From: Hymenopellis radicata
Lineage: Eukaryota; Basidiomycota; Agaricomycetes; Agaricales; Physalacriaceae
Direction: 5' to 3'
NCBI GenBank assembly: GCA_015501595.1
Contig: JADNRX010000223.1
Location: forward strand, 1-64,000
DNA length: 64,000 nucleotides
In this document: positions 44,030 to 55,440 of the stretch, piece by piece
Numbering within the stretch: the stretch's first letter is position 1
Layout: the number at the start of each line of letters is the position of its first letter
Program-made: the position numbers and the translations under genes
The notes under the pieces: model-generated
The model's input: the letters and a program-made list of their open reading frames with translations, nothing else
Database searches by the model: none
What the model was told of the DNA's origin: nothing

Positions 44030-44766
44030 TAAACTGAAAAGTTAGATCGATGACTAGGTGCTGGAGGGAAGAGAAGACGTTGCCCGACAGACACTGCAGC
44101 GTCGACCGGGGGAGGTCTATGGAGAGACGTTTGAATCGCGGCAGCGACACCTCCAGAACGGGGAAGATGGGATGGTTCACGATGTCGTGCGTACTGCTCG
44201 AATGAAAGAACAGCGGTAAGCCTTTGGACCGTTCGATGAACAGCGTCATCTTGTACGCGAGCTGGCGGGGAGTGACACGGGCTTGATGATTATTAAGATC
44301 CAGCTCTAGATATGTCCATAGCTGGGGCGAGGACGAGGCAATATCCCGCCATCGACGACACACGAAAGATAACGTCCATGGAGACAAAGCTGGGTCGAGG
44401 GAGGTGACTTTGCCTTCCGACAGAGTCGTATCTCATGTTGGTACGCAGTAAGAGAAGATTGTTGTCATGAGCGTGTTCGGAAGGGCACGCATGGGGTGGA
44501 GGAGAGATCGCGCGCCCGCGAGATCGGCTTCCGCCCGGCTACGCGTCTGAAGAAGCTGCTCCAGTAGTTCCTTGGCTTGTGAAATCTGCTCGTCAAGGTG
44601 ATTTGTCTATAATAAGACGAAAATTTGCAAGTTTATCGTCCTTAATTGGCTGGTTCCGGCGAAGAAGTTCTTCGACACGAGGAGCGCGACCGTGCTGTGG
44701 CTCCTGGGATTCAATGGAAAGAAGGGAGCATGTAGGGCGTCTTTCTGCGCAGACTGTATACGGCAT
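44030..44766 (-). pseudogene. F-box protein relic
   Basis: The start region (MPYTVCAERRPTC at 44766, then RVEELLRRNQPIKDDKLANF) and the coiled-coil plus F-box (LDEQISQAKELLEQLLQTRS, HPMRALPNTLMTTIFSYCVP, then TLSEGKVTSLDPALSPWTLS and FVCRRWRDIASSSPQLW) match the common mushroom F-box layout. A 1-nt shift separates ANFRLIID from the LDEQIS frame near 44.61 kb, and an in-frame TGA (44433-44435) interrupts the F-box linker. The 3' end is uncertain. Converging with the pseudokinase gene. Confidence 0.75.
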
Positions 44767-44799
44767 TTTGAGCTGAAAAGGCGCGTCAGATTCATACAA

Positions 44800-46004
44800 T
44801 TATTTTAAACGGAAAACCCACCAAATTGAGCATGTATTTGCAGTGGATGATGAAGTTCCAGGACAGATCCTTCAGTAACGGCATTAGCGAGATGTGCTAC
44901 GAAAAAGATCTCCGTTAACCTTCACCCCGAAAGCAACATGAAGGTAAGAGGCAGATGAGCAGTGGGGCTGAATTGGTGACGCGCATGCGGCGTTTCGGGC
45001 CGATCTCCGTGCCTTTTCTCCACCACCACCATCTCCTCTCTTTTACTAGGCACTGCAGTAAATGCCAATGCTCAGCGTGTACCGCTTGTTTTCTGACCCA
45101 AATTTCTCGTCACTGCCTCGCGTTGTCTGCACTGGCCACGGAGACTCCAGCGTGCCCGAGCAGGGAATATACTCGTGAAGCGTCAGGTTGGGTTGTTTGG
45201 AATCGAACGACGAAGACGTTCCCTTCAATGACTTTTAATCGGTCGTCTGAAATGAGAACGATTAACGCTCTTAAAACCAAGCTTTGATAGATCCGTTTGT
45301 CATTCTGCTTTTTGGCTCTTTCAGGAATGGACTGACTGACTCTCTTAAAAGATTCCACTAGAAAGGCTGAACAAGAAGCCTAACCACCAGTAGCTTACAT
45401 CTTGCTGTGGTATCTGCTCCAGTTCTATTATTTGCATCTGTAAGTCCGCTTTCCACAGTCTTCTGGATTTTGGATTATATTTAAACAAACCAAAAACAAA
45501 CTGACGAAATTGTTCTCCGAGTCCAGGCTCACACCTATGGACGCGTTGCCGCTTACGCGCTTTAATCTTCGGTCTCGCGATAGCAAAACCCATATTGGTT
45601 TCAGACAGATGCAGTTGCGCTGTCTGGTATCCTGATTTAGCGGCGGCCCGTATCAACCCCGACATATTCCGCACTCTTTCTTGAACGCACGCACGGCCCA
45701 TCTGTTCAAGGAATTGATAAAACTTTCCGGCAAACTGGCCTTCGAAACACGCAGGCGAATAGCAGCACGTGTCGGACTCGCTTTTTCCAGCTGCACCGCC
45801 ACACAAACAGGCGAGTCCGAGCACAATCTACTGCGATCATCTTGGCGATCATGCGCGGATGTCGCCCTCTTACCTACGCCGGACGCGTTTCTCCAGCTCA
45901 CAGTGTCCGCTGACATAAATGCATTTCGCCATGGTATCCTTATAACGAGGAAACGAGGGACACTGATTCCGCATCCCCCGCCTCACTCACCCACGACATC
46001 CGAC
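44800..46004. other. Intergenic, 1.2 kb, upstream of the RTA1-like gene
   Basis: Minus ORFs at 45345-45824 and 45653-45916 are open but show no family, start context or splice support, so I do not call them. The ~100 bp before 46005 is the RTA1 promoter; it is conserved in the truncated copy at 4603-4700 (TTTCGCYATGGTA...CCTYATAAC). Confidence 0.4.
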
Positions 46005-47145
46005 ATGGACTTCAGCCACCTTCCCCAAATCCGCGAGGTCGTTCTCCAAGCCGACTCCAAACTCTCATACGTCCCTGGCATCGCAGCCAACGCCGGCATC
46101 GCAGGTTTCTATGCCGCTCTGGGTATCGGCCACCTCCTTTGGGCGCTTCGCACGAAGCAGACGCGGTGGGGTTTCTTGCTTCCCCTCTGCGAGATCAACG
46201 AGGCGGCGGGCTTCGTGCTACGCATCATCCTTCGGAATAACCAGACGTCGTCAATGCTTATCATCGCGGCTGAGCTGTTGGTGATTATGCCCGCCGCTGG
46301 GTTCATGGCGTTCAACTACTTGGTGTATGGGAAGCTCATCGCTACCGTCGATCCGGGTATGAACTCGAACGAGGGCTTATTACAGAAGTCTCGGTATACG
46401 CTTCTTCCTTCGACGTTGGCGGTCAAGGCGTTGGTGGCCTCGGCTATTGCCGCCATTGCGATTCAGGTCCGTACCGAGGTCGCGATTCCTTTTAAACAGT
46501 GGCTCATGCATTATTGTAGACTGGCGCTGGCGGTCTTCTTTCTGCGGACAAGCAGAATATGAAGGACCTGGGTAACACGCTACTTCTTGTCAGCGTGATT
46601 GAACAGGCTGGTGAGCGGTTTCCTTCTCGTGTTTTGGAGCAAGTATTGACAGTCCTTTAGTATCATATGGCATCTTCATCCTCATCGTCATCTCGAGTCT
46701 AGTCCTCGTACTGAGACGTTGCCCTGCGTTCTCGTGGAGCTATAAAAACCCGCTCATGATGGTATTCGTGCTTATGCTTGGATCAAGTTTGAACATCATG
46801 GTCAGTCCAAGGCATCCGGTCCTCTGTAATTCTCACTTATCTTGGACATCGACAGATTCGCACAGGGTTCCGCATCATACAGTTCGCCCAAGGGCGCGAC
46901 GGAAAGCTCACCACGACTGAATGTGAGTCGTCGCATCTCTGCCTACTTTGGGGCTTTACCTAACCTCGCTTCATGAAGACTACATAATCGCATTTGACGC
47001 TGGTGTCCTCGCGGCGGCTAATGCACATTGGCTCGTGTACTGGCCTCTTGAACGTTTGGATCGTCTTGTGCCCGGATCGTCGTCTTACCGGTTGGGAGCG
47101 GTGAAGAGTGCCTCCGAGCAGTCTTCCAACGCTAGTCGTTGCTGA
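46005..47145 (+). CDS. RTA1-like membrane protein
   Basis: ATG at 46005; exons 46005-46466, 46520-46610, 46661-46800, 46856-46922 and 46979-47145; 308 residues, all phases closing. Hydrophobic helices alternate with RTA1 signatures: NEAAGFVLRIILRNN, IAIQTGAGGLLSADKQN across the first intron, DLGNTLLLVSVIEQA, and IRTGFRIIQFAQGRDG followed by EYYIIAFDAGVLAAAN. The RTA1 family comprises fungal multi-pass proteins linked to lipid transport and resistance (RTA1, RSB1). The substrate here is unknown. The full set of signatures and the open frame indicate a working gene. Confidence 0.9.
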
Positions 47146-47789
47146 GCGTTAACGGGGGATGAGCATGGGAGTTGAAGTGGGTTGTAATTGGAGCTGCTGT
47201 AGCTCGGCTTACACAGGTTTCGCGGTGGGCTAGCAGTCATGGACAAGTCGTACACGGGAGATGTAATTATGTATTTTATCATATCATGCCCGGTGTCTCT
47301 CATTTACTTATTTTCTTTACATACTCCCTTGCACATATAGTAATACACTATCGATAGATCGCACTACAAATGGATCGGAATGCGTGTTCCCAAGTTGGTT
47401 CCCAGATCGACGTATAGCGGATATAGCCCTACTCGCATGAAAGGATGTCTTGTAGTGTACAATCTTTTGATGCAGCGCAAAGGAGGGGACGAGATGTATT
47501 CCTTGTTGACAGTATCGATTCAAATCGCGCATTCACAATCACATAGTACAAATATGCAAATGAATCGTCACTCTCGTCGTGGGAGGAGGAAGTGTAGGAA
47601 ATACATAAACGTATGAATCCCTGACGACGTGCTGCAAGCGATTAAAGTTAGAGAGACGTTGACTGCAAAAAACACGTTTAAACCAATTTAAACCTCGAGG
47701 TGTCGTGTGAACTTCTGACAAACACCCTAAGTTACTCCGCCGTCGGCATCTACCTTTGTGCTTACCGTCAAAGCCCACGACCTTCGTTC
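47146..47789. other. Intergenic, ~640 bp
   Basis: AT-rich 3' region of the RTA1 gene followed by unique DNA. No supported frame. Confidence 0.45.
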
Positions 47790-49078
47790 ATGGATCCATC
47801 CATACTACCCGCAGAACTATGGGACACCATTTTCTCAGAATGCGAGAACACTCCCTATGCCTCTCCAAATCTGCTCCCATCTCCGAACGACGGTACATGC
47901 CAACCCCAAGCTCTGGTCCGTCATACAGATAAATGTCTATAAACGGGGGCTCTGGGGCGGCTGGGCGCCCCCGACAACTCCACCTACATCGCACGCGCCC
48001 AAGCGAAAAAAATCGCCCACTTCCTTCGCCTGTCCGGGACGCATCCGATTACCTTATCTTCGTCGGATCAGGCTCATGAGCACTTGCACTTCCTGGCCAG
48101 CAGCGTTTGAGCTGGCCGAGCAGTCGCCCGCGTTACCTCTCATGAGATGTGCCCTGGGCCGCTGTCGCCAATTCAAGATTGCTGCATTCGCAGGCCAGAA
48201 GTTCAATGACGTGATTTCTGACTTGCTGCGCGGTATGGCACTTCCCATGTTGCGGGATGCATCTTTCTATGAGTCGGCCGGGTGGTGGGATGGCTCGCAT
48301 GCGCTCGAGCTGCTCCTCACCGGCGCACCCGTATCCGACGGATATACCTTTCCGCATACGTCCTCGATATCCCTCTTGCCCACATTGAATGGGCACACAC
48401 CATTGGCGAGCTCCGCCTTGGCGACTGTTGGCCCAGGTCGCCCGGCGATAGTATCTCGGAACGATTTCCCAACATCTCGAATCTCTCCATCGTTGCAGGA
48501 ACGACGTTTGATCGCAGACGCCAAGATCGTATTGGGCTCCACAATGTGCTGAGCGGCCTACGCCACCTCACATCGTTGGCCTTTACATGAACTACGTGTC
48601 CCAGAAATACGTGTTGGAGGCGGTCAAACTTGCCGATGTAGACATCCCTACACTCGAGGAACTCAGCATCATTTACACTGAAACCGCGGTCCAGTACCCT
48701 GTTGACGAGTCGGGCTTCGTCCGCCTCATCCACTGTGCGTCTCTTAAGACCCTGCGCCTTCTAGGCATCCCCATCCGCAGTGCTAGTCTCCTCAACCTTC
48801 TCCAACCCATCCAATCCACCCTCCGTGTCCTGATCGTCTCTGAACCACTCGCCACAATTACCCCATACTGTCCCCTTTCTCCCGCATTTCTCGGTCAGAT
48901 GCATGATAAGTCCTTCCTGCCTCTGTTGACCTCACTCCACCTGGTGTGGAATCACGTCGTAGATGAGAAGTCTGTCGTTGATATGTTGGAGCACAGGCCT
49001 TCGACGAGGTCTCTGTGGGTCGCGGGATGCCATTTGAGGGTATGGAAGAAGAGGTTAAGAGGAGGGTGTTACGGTTGA
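47790..49078 (+). pseudogene. F-box/LRR protein relic with several frameshifts
   Basis: ATG at 47790 begins DPSILPAELWDTIFSECE, a clear F-box start. The reading then moves between frames: TLPMPLQICSHLRTTVHANP with KLWSVIQINVYKRGLWGGW, then STYIARAQAKKIAHFLRLSG, then FELAEQSPALPLMRCALGRC, then YVLDIPLAHIEWAHTIGELR, then LADVDIPTLEELSIIYTETA. Each piece is family-like and adjacent, and no introns fit, so at least four 1-2 nt indels separate them (near 47.84, 47.97, 48.11, 48.33 and 48.58 kb). The end at 49078 is in a leucine-rich frame. Confidence 0.75.
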
Positions 49079-49400
49079 ATGTCGCGCGCGCGCCTGTTCT
49101 TAGGGAGCCTTACGGAACGGGAATATGAAGATCACCCTCGGAAATGCACTAGATACAGTTGTTCAAGAAATATTACTACAACACCCTCTAAAGTTCTGTA
49201 CACATTTGCATGTACTTCTTATGCTTGGTTCAAATTGTGATTTCTTCTTGTAATACACTCATACTCTCTTCGTAGAAGGGTCAGAAATAATGCTAGCCAG
49301 AATAATAAAAGACTCCACTCACAAATATCTGCTGTTGTGGTTTGGTTCTGGTTCTGGTGTTCAGACTGGCAGAGGCGGTTATGTAAGCATCGGCCTCTTG

Positions 49401-50745
49401 ATGTCCAACCACCACCAGGACGCGTACGACGACGACGACGAGCTGGCAAGGTTAGTAGCGTGTCGCCGACGATGGCGATGTATACTTACTCACTATCCGA
49501 TAGGGCTATTGCCATGAGCCTAGCGACCCAGTCGCACGTTACACCCGCTACGCCAGTCGACGCGTCCATTATTGGCGACAACGAGCAGGACGAGCTAGAA
49601 CAGTCAGCCTGCCTCCTAATATGATTGTGGCCTCTAACATTTCGTATAGGGCAATAGCACTAGGCCTTCAAGGCAAGCAAACGCACTGCCGACGTGATTG
49701 TCATTAGCGACGGCGACGAGCCACCAGCCACCAGCTCCAAGACGGCGTCACTCCTCGAACCTACGCTGACACGGGCGCAGTTGGAAAAGGAACGTCTTGA
49801 ACGCCAGCGTGTCAGGAATCGCGAGCAGGAATGCCGAGAACGCGCCAGAAAGTATCGGCGCACTGCTGGTTTGGATGACGACGATGCCGGCAGCGACGGA
49901 GAAGTGTATACCGCGCGTCGGCCAGCAGTTACCCTGAAAAATACTGCGCCCCCTTCGAATAAAGACGACCTCTTCTTTGAAGGCGAGCTCAGACCGACTA
50001 TTGTCCATACTTCCCATCCGCGTAAAGATAAAAAGGATGTCTTTACACTGCCGCAGGTTTTGGGCAAGGTACAGTTCCGACGCGTCTTATTTCGTTTGAT
50101 TGACAGCCTTCCAGAAATCGGACATATCTTTCGCTATACTCTCTTCGTTTGTGAGCGAGATCAACTGGATCCGTAGTCATTTTGATTCCTCCACCCCCGT
50201 TATCTTCGTCACCCATGGCGAGAATAACACGACACAGACCACAACCCAACGCACTTGGTCGAGTTAGATTAGCGTCCTTCCAAGTTCGGACAAATGAATA
50301 TCAAGTTCATGCTAGTACGTGTTTTTTTCGATGTATAAATCCACATGCTCATCTCGAATAGGTATTCTACAAACTGGGCACCTACGCGTTGCGATACCAA
50401 CCGAAAACCTCATCCTAGAGGACTATGCGGTGATGAAAATGTGAGTTTGTTTTGCGACTATTTGTTCCTCGACTAAATCATTGCTCACAGCTTCTCCCCG
50501 CGACCTACCGCGATAGGCCAGAGCGACGAAAGTGGACGACTTTCCGAGTGTCCTACAGCGCACCCTGCATGCCATTGGAGTCCAGCATGTGTTTGACAAA
50601 TCCTGCGGGATGCTTCCCATGACTGCCTTCGAAGACCTGCGTTGTCGATGGCACTGGTCAAAAGTTAACGTCCAACTTGTACCTTCTGGAGCGGGAATTA
50701 CGCAGGTATGCGCACATGCGTCGTGTTTGTTGTTGAATAACACTA
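49401..50745 (+). pseudogene. Degenerate TDP1-like copy (T1), inverted relative to the other two
   Basis: Exon 1 starts at an ATG at 49401 (MSNHHQDAYDDDDELAR), intron 49451-49503, exon 2 IAMSLATQSHV, intron 49603-49649, then a second motif ALALGLQGK. A deletion shifts the frame there. Downstream DVIVISDGDEPPATSS, DLFFEGELRPTIVHTS, intron 50069-50114 and KSDISFAILSSFVSEINWIR remain recognisable. The first active-site HMK is NIK (CAAATGAATATCAAG), so the catalytic His is lost. It ends after CRWHWSKVNVQLVPSGAG; the C-terminal half is absent. Confidence 0.85.
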
Positions 50746-50849
50746 TCTCAAGTCATGAAGAACTCCACTCACGAGCCGATATAGTCGTCACCTGCTGTGG
50801 TGGGAAGAAAGAAGAAGGAGAGGCTAATGTGGGCAACCTTTACATAAGC

Positions 50850-51177
50850 ATTAGCCTCTTCATCTCCGCCCACGACGACGACGACGAGCTGGCAAGGTTA
50901 GTCGCCTGTTGCCGACAATAGCGATGCAGGCTTTCTCACTTTCCGATAGGACCGCTGCCACGAGCCTGATGACCCCATCGCGCCATCACGTTATATCTGC
51001 TACGCCAGTCAACCCCTCCACGATTGGCGACGGTGAGCAGGAGGAGCTAGACCCGTCAGTTGTCCTCCTGCCATGATTCTGACCTTTAACGGCTCTGTTA
51101 CTCCAGGCCTATGGCACCGATCCTACAAGGCAAGCCCCCTCTTACCTGCAAATGCGCTTGCGGCGTGATTGCCATTA
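50850..51177 (+). pseudogene. TDP1-type 5' exons (UIM-like) joined to the RHN-domain gene
   Basis: DDDDELAR up to 50896, an intron 50897-50949, TAATSLMTPSRHHVISATPV, GDGEQEELDP up to 51054, an intron 51055-51106, then PMAPILQGKPPLTCK. Exons and introns align with the 5' end of T1 (49.40-49.68 kb). The start codon is ATC instead of ATG (CTCTTCATCTCC versus CTCTTGATGTCC), the key Ala of the motif is Thr, and the frame ends in TGA at 51182-51184, one base out of phase with the next segment. It is either the decayed 5' end of the next gene or a leftover copy. Confidence 0.7.
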
Positions 51178-52000
51178 GCGTCTGACTCCGATACAGATCC
51201 CGCCACAACCTCGCCTGCCCTTACCACCGATCAATCCGATGAAGTCAACTTGCTCGCGGATGCGCTTGACACCTCGCTTGTGGTCACACCCGTCTACGCT
51301 CTGAGGACTGGCGCCATCACGAAACTCACAGATCAATGGTAAGCTCACCTCGTCGTATGCGGCGCTACGACTACTTATCACTATCTTAGGCCCAAGGCGG
51401 CCCACCAGCAACAACAAGGCCAGACTGACATCCACCGTGTGACTAAGAAGCACCGCAAGCGTACTGGAAAACCCTCCGCGTACGTCGTCTTTCGCGGTAA
51501 GAAGCACGGAGTCTACACCAACTAGTGAGTGGCCTTCGTCGTACCTTCTTTGCGCCACTCATCATCCTGCTTAGCGAGGATGTCATGGCCCAAATAAAAG
51601 GCCAAGCCGGGGTTCTACACGAGTCGTATCCGACCGAGTCCCAAGCCAACGCGGCCTACGAGTACGCCTGTCGACGAAACGACATCGTCAAAATCACTGT
51701 TCCGTGTCATATGTCTGTCGCCCCGGTGTGCACATCCGTCGTTGTGCAAGATCCCGAGGTGCCGCTGTACACGGACGATACCCCCCTCCGCAGTGATTCC
51801 TGGCACGTTGTCTACACTGGCACTCAGCCAGGCGTCTACAGATCCTAGTAGGTGGATCACTCTTCTTTCCTCTTCTCTCCTCACTCACGTTTCCTAGTGT
51901 CGAAGCCGCCCTTCATTGCATTCACATCCCTGGTGCGGTTAACAAAAAGTTTGACACCTTGGACAAGGCCAAAGCAGACTATTTGCAGTCGTGCCAGTAG
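51178..52000 (+). CDS. Protein with two RNase H1 N-terminal (RHN/viroplasmin-type) domains
   Basis: Exons 51178-51338, 51390-51524, 51575-51847 and 51898-52000 join in phase with introns of 50-51 nt. Domain 1: SAYVVFRGKKHGVYTNYEDV then SYPTESQANAAYEYA. Domain 2: WHVVYTGTQPGVYRSYVEAA then KKFDTLDKAKADYLQS. This is the fold at the N terminus of eukaryotic RNase H1, which binds RNA:DNA hybrids and dsRNA; there is no RNase H catalytic domain here. The first exon has no ATG and is preceded by TDP1-type exons one base out of frame. The real 5' end is therefore probably that segment with a 1-nt lesion, or an exon I missed. Confidence 0.75.
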
Positions 52001-52300
52001 AATCTCATCGTGAAAGTCACCGTAACTTGAATGTCGTCTTGAACTGCCATATGCGCATCGTCAGTATTATATACACAATTCATCGTCCTAGTGGGGATGT
52101 TCTTGTGTCTTGTATAGTTGGATACTCCGGTCCTGCCAGCTACATAACGGGGAACAGTACTGCGCTTGAATACCTATAGCGCTAGAGGATACTAAAGGAC
52201 ACATGGGACATACATAGCTAGAGGTATCTATACTACACAGAGCAAACCAAAAAGCAAGCAGAATAACGATGCCAAGTCCAATCTACCGACGAACGCCACA

Positions 52301-54222
52301 CTACTCATCCTTTATCCACGGTTCATCGTCCGCCCCATACCTCCTGGCCGGCCGTTCCCAAAACGCCAGCTTCTCCAGCTCAGCCTTTGACTGTATCGGG
52401 AACACGATTCCAATCTCATAATTACTGATCTACAAGGCGAAGCAGCATCATCGTAAAGGAAACAAAAGACAGCGAATGAAAACCCATACAGTAATAGCCG
52501 CATCCAATGCGTCTCTTCCCGAAACCCTCCCCCACGCGCTCGCAGTGAAATTGTGCGAACCCATATATGCCCATCCGATGGGGACCTCGTCCGACTTTGA
52601 CTCTGTGTCTTGAAAAAGGCCGAGTATCATCTATCGAATGCCGTCAGAATACAAACACTCGCGGAACAGGACCGTACCTTGCTATGCATGAGATGGTTCC
52701 CACCCGGGCTCTTCGCGTCGCACAGCTGGAACTTGCTGTCCAACTGCCTGATACCCTCCCACTGCTTCCGCAGACAACACATCCATTGCGCTACCTCTGG
52801 AGTCGCTGTGCTGCCAAGACGGTCGCGTTGGTCGGGAAGACGACGTCAATATGCCCTGTCATCGGTCGCTTGTCCCGTGGGCCTTTTACGCGGAGATAGT
52901 CCGAAGCAGATTGTCCGAGTGCAGAGTGGTAAACTTCGTTCACCCAACCGGTGGTGTAACTGCCCAGGGAGGCGGTCTACGAAGTAAGGAGCTGAGTCAG
53001 GAAATATAGAACAATGCTCACTAGACATTCCAGTGCAAGGCAGCCAGGCTCCCTTGTCATACCCAGGTTACGCACCGCTTTCATCAGACGAGTATGGCCG
53101 ACGCTGCTCATGGTGATGATACCTGTGAAAGAAGAATCGTCAATACGGTGGACTCTCGAAAGGGCAGATCTGCGACTACCTCTGTGTTTTCCCGCTATCG
53201 AGGGTACCAGTTGGACTTTAACATTTGACCAGTCCCATCGGCAGCGCAAGTCTTCGATGGCGGTGATGGGCAGCCCACGGGCTTTGTCCAACACTTCCTT
53301 GACTCCGATGGCATGTAGGGTGTGTTGTAGGACACTGGGAAAGTCGTCAAGTTTCGCCGTGCTCCTTGGATCATGGGCTATCGGGGTGGGTCGCGGGGGT
53401 ATATCTTGCAGCCAAAGAAGCTGGACTCAATTAGTCGTCGAACGAAGAGTTGGGGAAAAACTCACATTTTCCATTTCCCCGTACTCCTCCGGGATGAGGT
53501 TTGCGGTTGCTATCACAACGCGAAGGCGTCCAGTTTTATAAAATATCTATTCGAATTCAGAACGTGGGTATACAAGCCAAAAATTGAATGCATACCAGCA
53601 TGAACTTCATATGAAAACATCCCATTTGTCCGAGCTTGGGAAAGAGGCCTATCCAACTTGAGCAAATGCGTAGCGTGGTGGTTCGTGGCGTGTTATTTTC
53701 ACCATGGGTGATGAATAAGACCCGGGTCGATGGATCAAAATGGCCACGGATCCAGTTGATGTCGCTCACAAACGAAGAGAGTATAGCGAAAGATATGTCC
53801 GATTTCTGGAAAGTCGTGAATCAAACAAAATAAGACGCGTCAGAACCGCACCTTTCCCAAGACCTGCGGCAGTGTAAACACGTCCTTTTTATCTTCACGT
53901 GGATGGGAAGTATGAACAATCGTTGGCCGGAGTTCGCCGTCAAAGAAGAGTTCCTCTTTAGTCGAGGAGTCCGAGGAGGTCAACGCCGTCTTGGAATGAT
54001 CATCCAGGAGGGCAACTGACGGATCTGGCTCGACCTGCTCGTTATCGCTAATCGTGTCGGACGTGTCACTTGGCCTAGTGGGTACGTGCTGGCTCGATGA
54101 GATGGCCAGGCTCTTTGCAGTGGCCCTATCTGACAGTAAGAATGCATACATCTCTGTCGTCGGCGACAGACGACTAACCATGCCAGCTCCTCGTCGTCGT
54201 CGTTGTCGTGGTGGGCGGGCAT
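52301..54222 (-). CDS. TDP1-like phosphodiesterase (T2), intact except for one missing base
   Basis: ATG at 54222; nine exons: 54179-54222, 53852-54125, 53596-53805, 53466-53546, 53180-53420, 53022-53122, 52678-52976, 52490-52630 and 52301-52429. All phases close except exon 7, which is 299 nt instead of a multiple of three. Comparison with T3 places the missing G in GTCTTGGCAGC (T3 ATGGGCAGC) near 52.82 kb. Both active-site motifs are present (FHMKFML with ATANLI; LMHSK with GSHNFTASAWG), as is the C-terminal YGADDEPW. The N terminus has a UIM-like motif (DDDEELAWATAKSLA). Real frameshift or sequencing error cannot be told apart here. Confidence 0.8.
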
Positions 54223-54339
54223 GAAGAGGCTGATGCCTATGTAAGCTGCTCGCGTAATTATCGTGTGTTGGTGATGGCCGTGCGCGGCTTGCATCTGAGG
54301 GCGCATTTATTTTGCGCCACACCCTGATTGTATTTGGTC

Positions 54340-54900
54340 GCAAAACAAGTTAATCACTCAGCATACGCCGATAGACTTGATATGACAATGCGCGAAGAGA
54401 AATTAACCCTCCCCGTTCTTGGTCAAGTCTTGAAAGAGCTGTTGTATACGAAGATCGGGAGCTCTATGGGTCGATTCCTCGAGCGCTCAATGGTCCTGTT
54501 GAAACGCTCCCAGTAGAGGGCCCGTCTCTGCGCATTATGGAACGCTAAGACATAACACGTCAGTACATTCTTGTGTGGAAGGCATGTATACCGACAATGA
54601 ACGATGCAAGCTGCCTCCCAAAGACTCGGAGGCTCATCAATAGCAATTGCCTGCCATCGGTGCAGACTTCCAGGAGGAGATCCAGTGCCGCTTTTAGAAT
54701 AGCTTTGCAGTGAAGGAGATCCAGGGCACGTTCAAAGCGAAGTCGCTAGCTATTGACGTAGGAGAAGAGGATTTCGGTAGGAATGACGTCAATGGGACTG
54801 GGAATGCTGAAAGCCCTTGTGCGAGTTTTCATGCGGCGGAGAGGAGGGAGAGTAAGATGTATTCCTCGATTACGCGACAGTTTTCCTCCCGTTAGGTATT
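54340..54900 (-). pseudogene. F-box relic
   Basis: The minus strand shows FSIPSPIDVIPTEILFSYVN, a stop, then in another frame SLHRWQAIAIDEPPSLWEAA, the two halves of an F-box with a 1-2 nt shift and a nonsense codon between them. The region downstream is leucine-rich but not continuous. Too decayed to define ends. Confidence 0.6.
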
Positions 54901-54935
54901 AATTCAAATGCTGGGGCAGTTTTAAACTGTTTACA

Positions 54936-55440
54936 ACTTACAAGTAGTCAGCCATACGAGTGTACATGTCAAATTGAGGTGGACCCTCTCGGCGTGGCAT
55001 GAGGAGGTGTAGACAATACGCAAGTTGGACGGTGATAGCATAGCAAAAGTCCGGACGAGGCGGACCGGCGTGACCGCGTGTGCCAATCAGCGAGGACCAG
55101 CAGCACCTCTTTCCATTGCTCCCATCACGATCCACTGGCAAGCCTTGCGCACTCAAGATTATTGTCCGACAGTCATGTTCCAAGGTCCTTCCTCCTCGGC
55201 CCTCGAAATCGCCCGTTAAATTCCGCGCAACCTGTTTGTAGTTGACAGGAAGAAAGTCGTCGTAAATTTTGGTACTATAACGGTCAGGACGGAAAAAGAG
55301 TATGCACGCTTTTCCTGCAGTAAATGTTTATTGACGCGTGCTCGCAGAGGCTTTGTTCTGGGAATCATGCAAAGTTGGATCTGGCAGATGATGGACATTT
55401 GGAGACATTGGGATTGCAGGATTTGCCCGTACAAGTGCGT
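54936..55440. other. Intergenic
   Basis: A minus ORF at 54938-55183 has no family likeness. Nothing else supported. Confidence 0.35.

Noticed and set aside
45345..45916. Minus ORFs of 159 and 87 codons upstream of RTA1
   Set aside because: Overlapping frames, no domain, no splice support and no paralogue; possible chance ORFs.
51178..52000. Viral (caulimovirus) integration suggested by the viroplasmin-type domain name
   Set aside because: The same fold is the N-terminal domain of eukaryotic RNase H1 and is common in mushroom proteins; the gene has fungal introns and no other viral gene is present.
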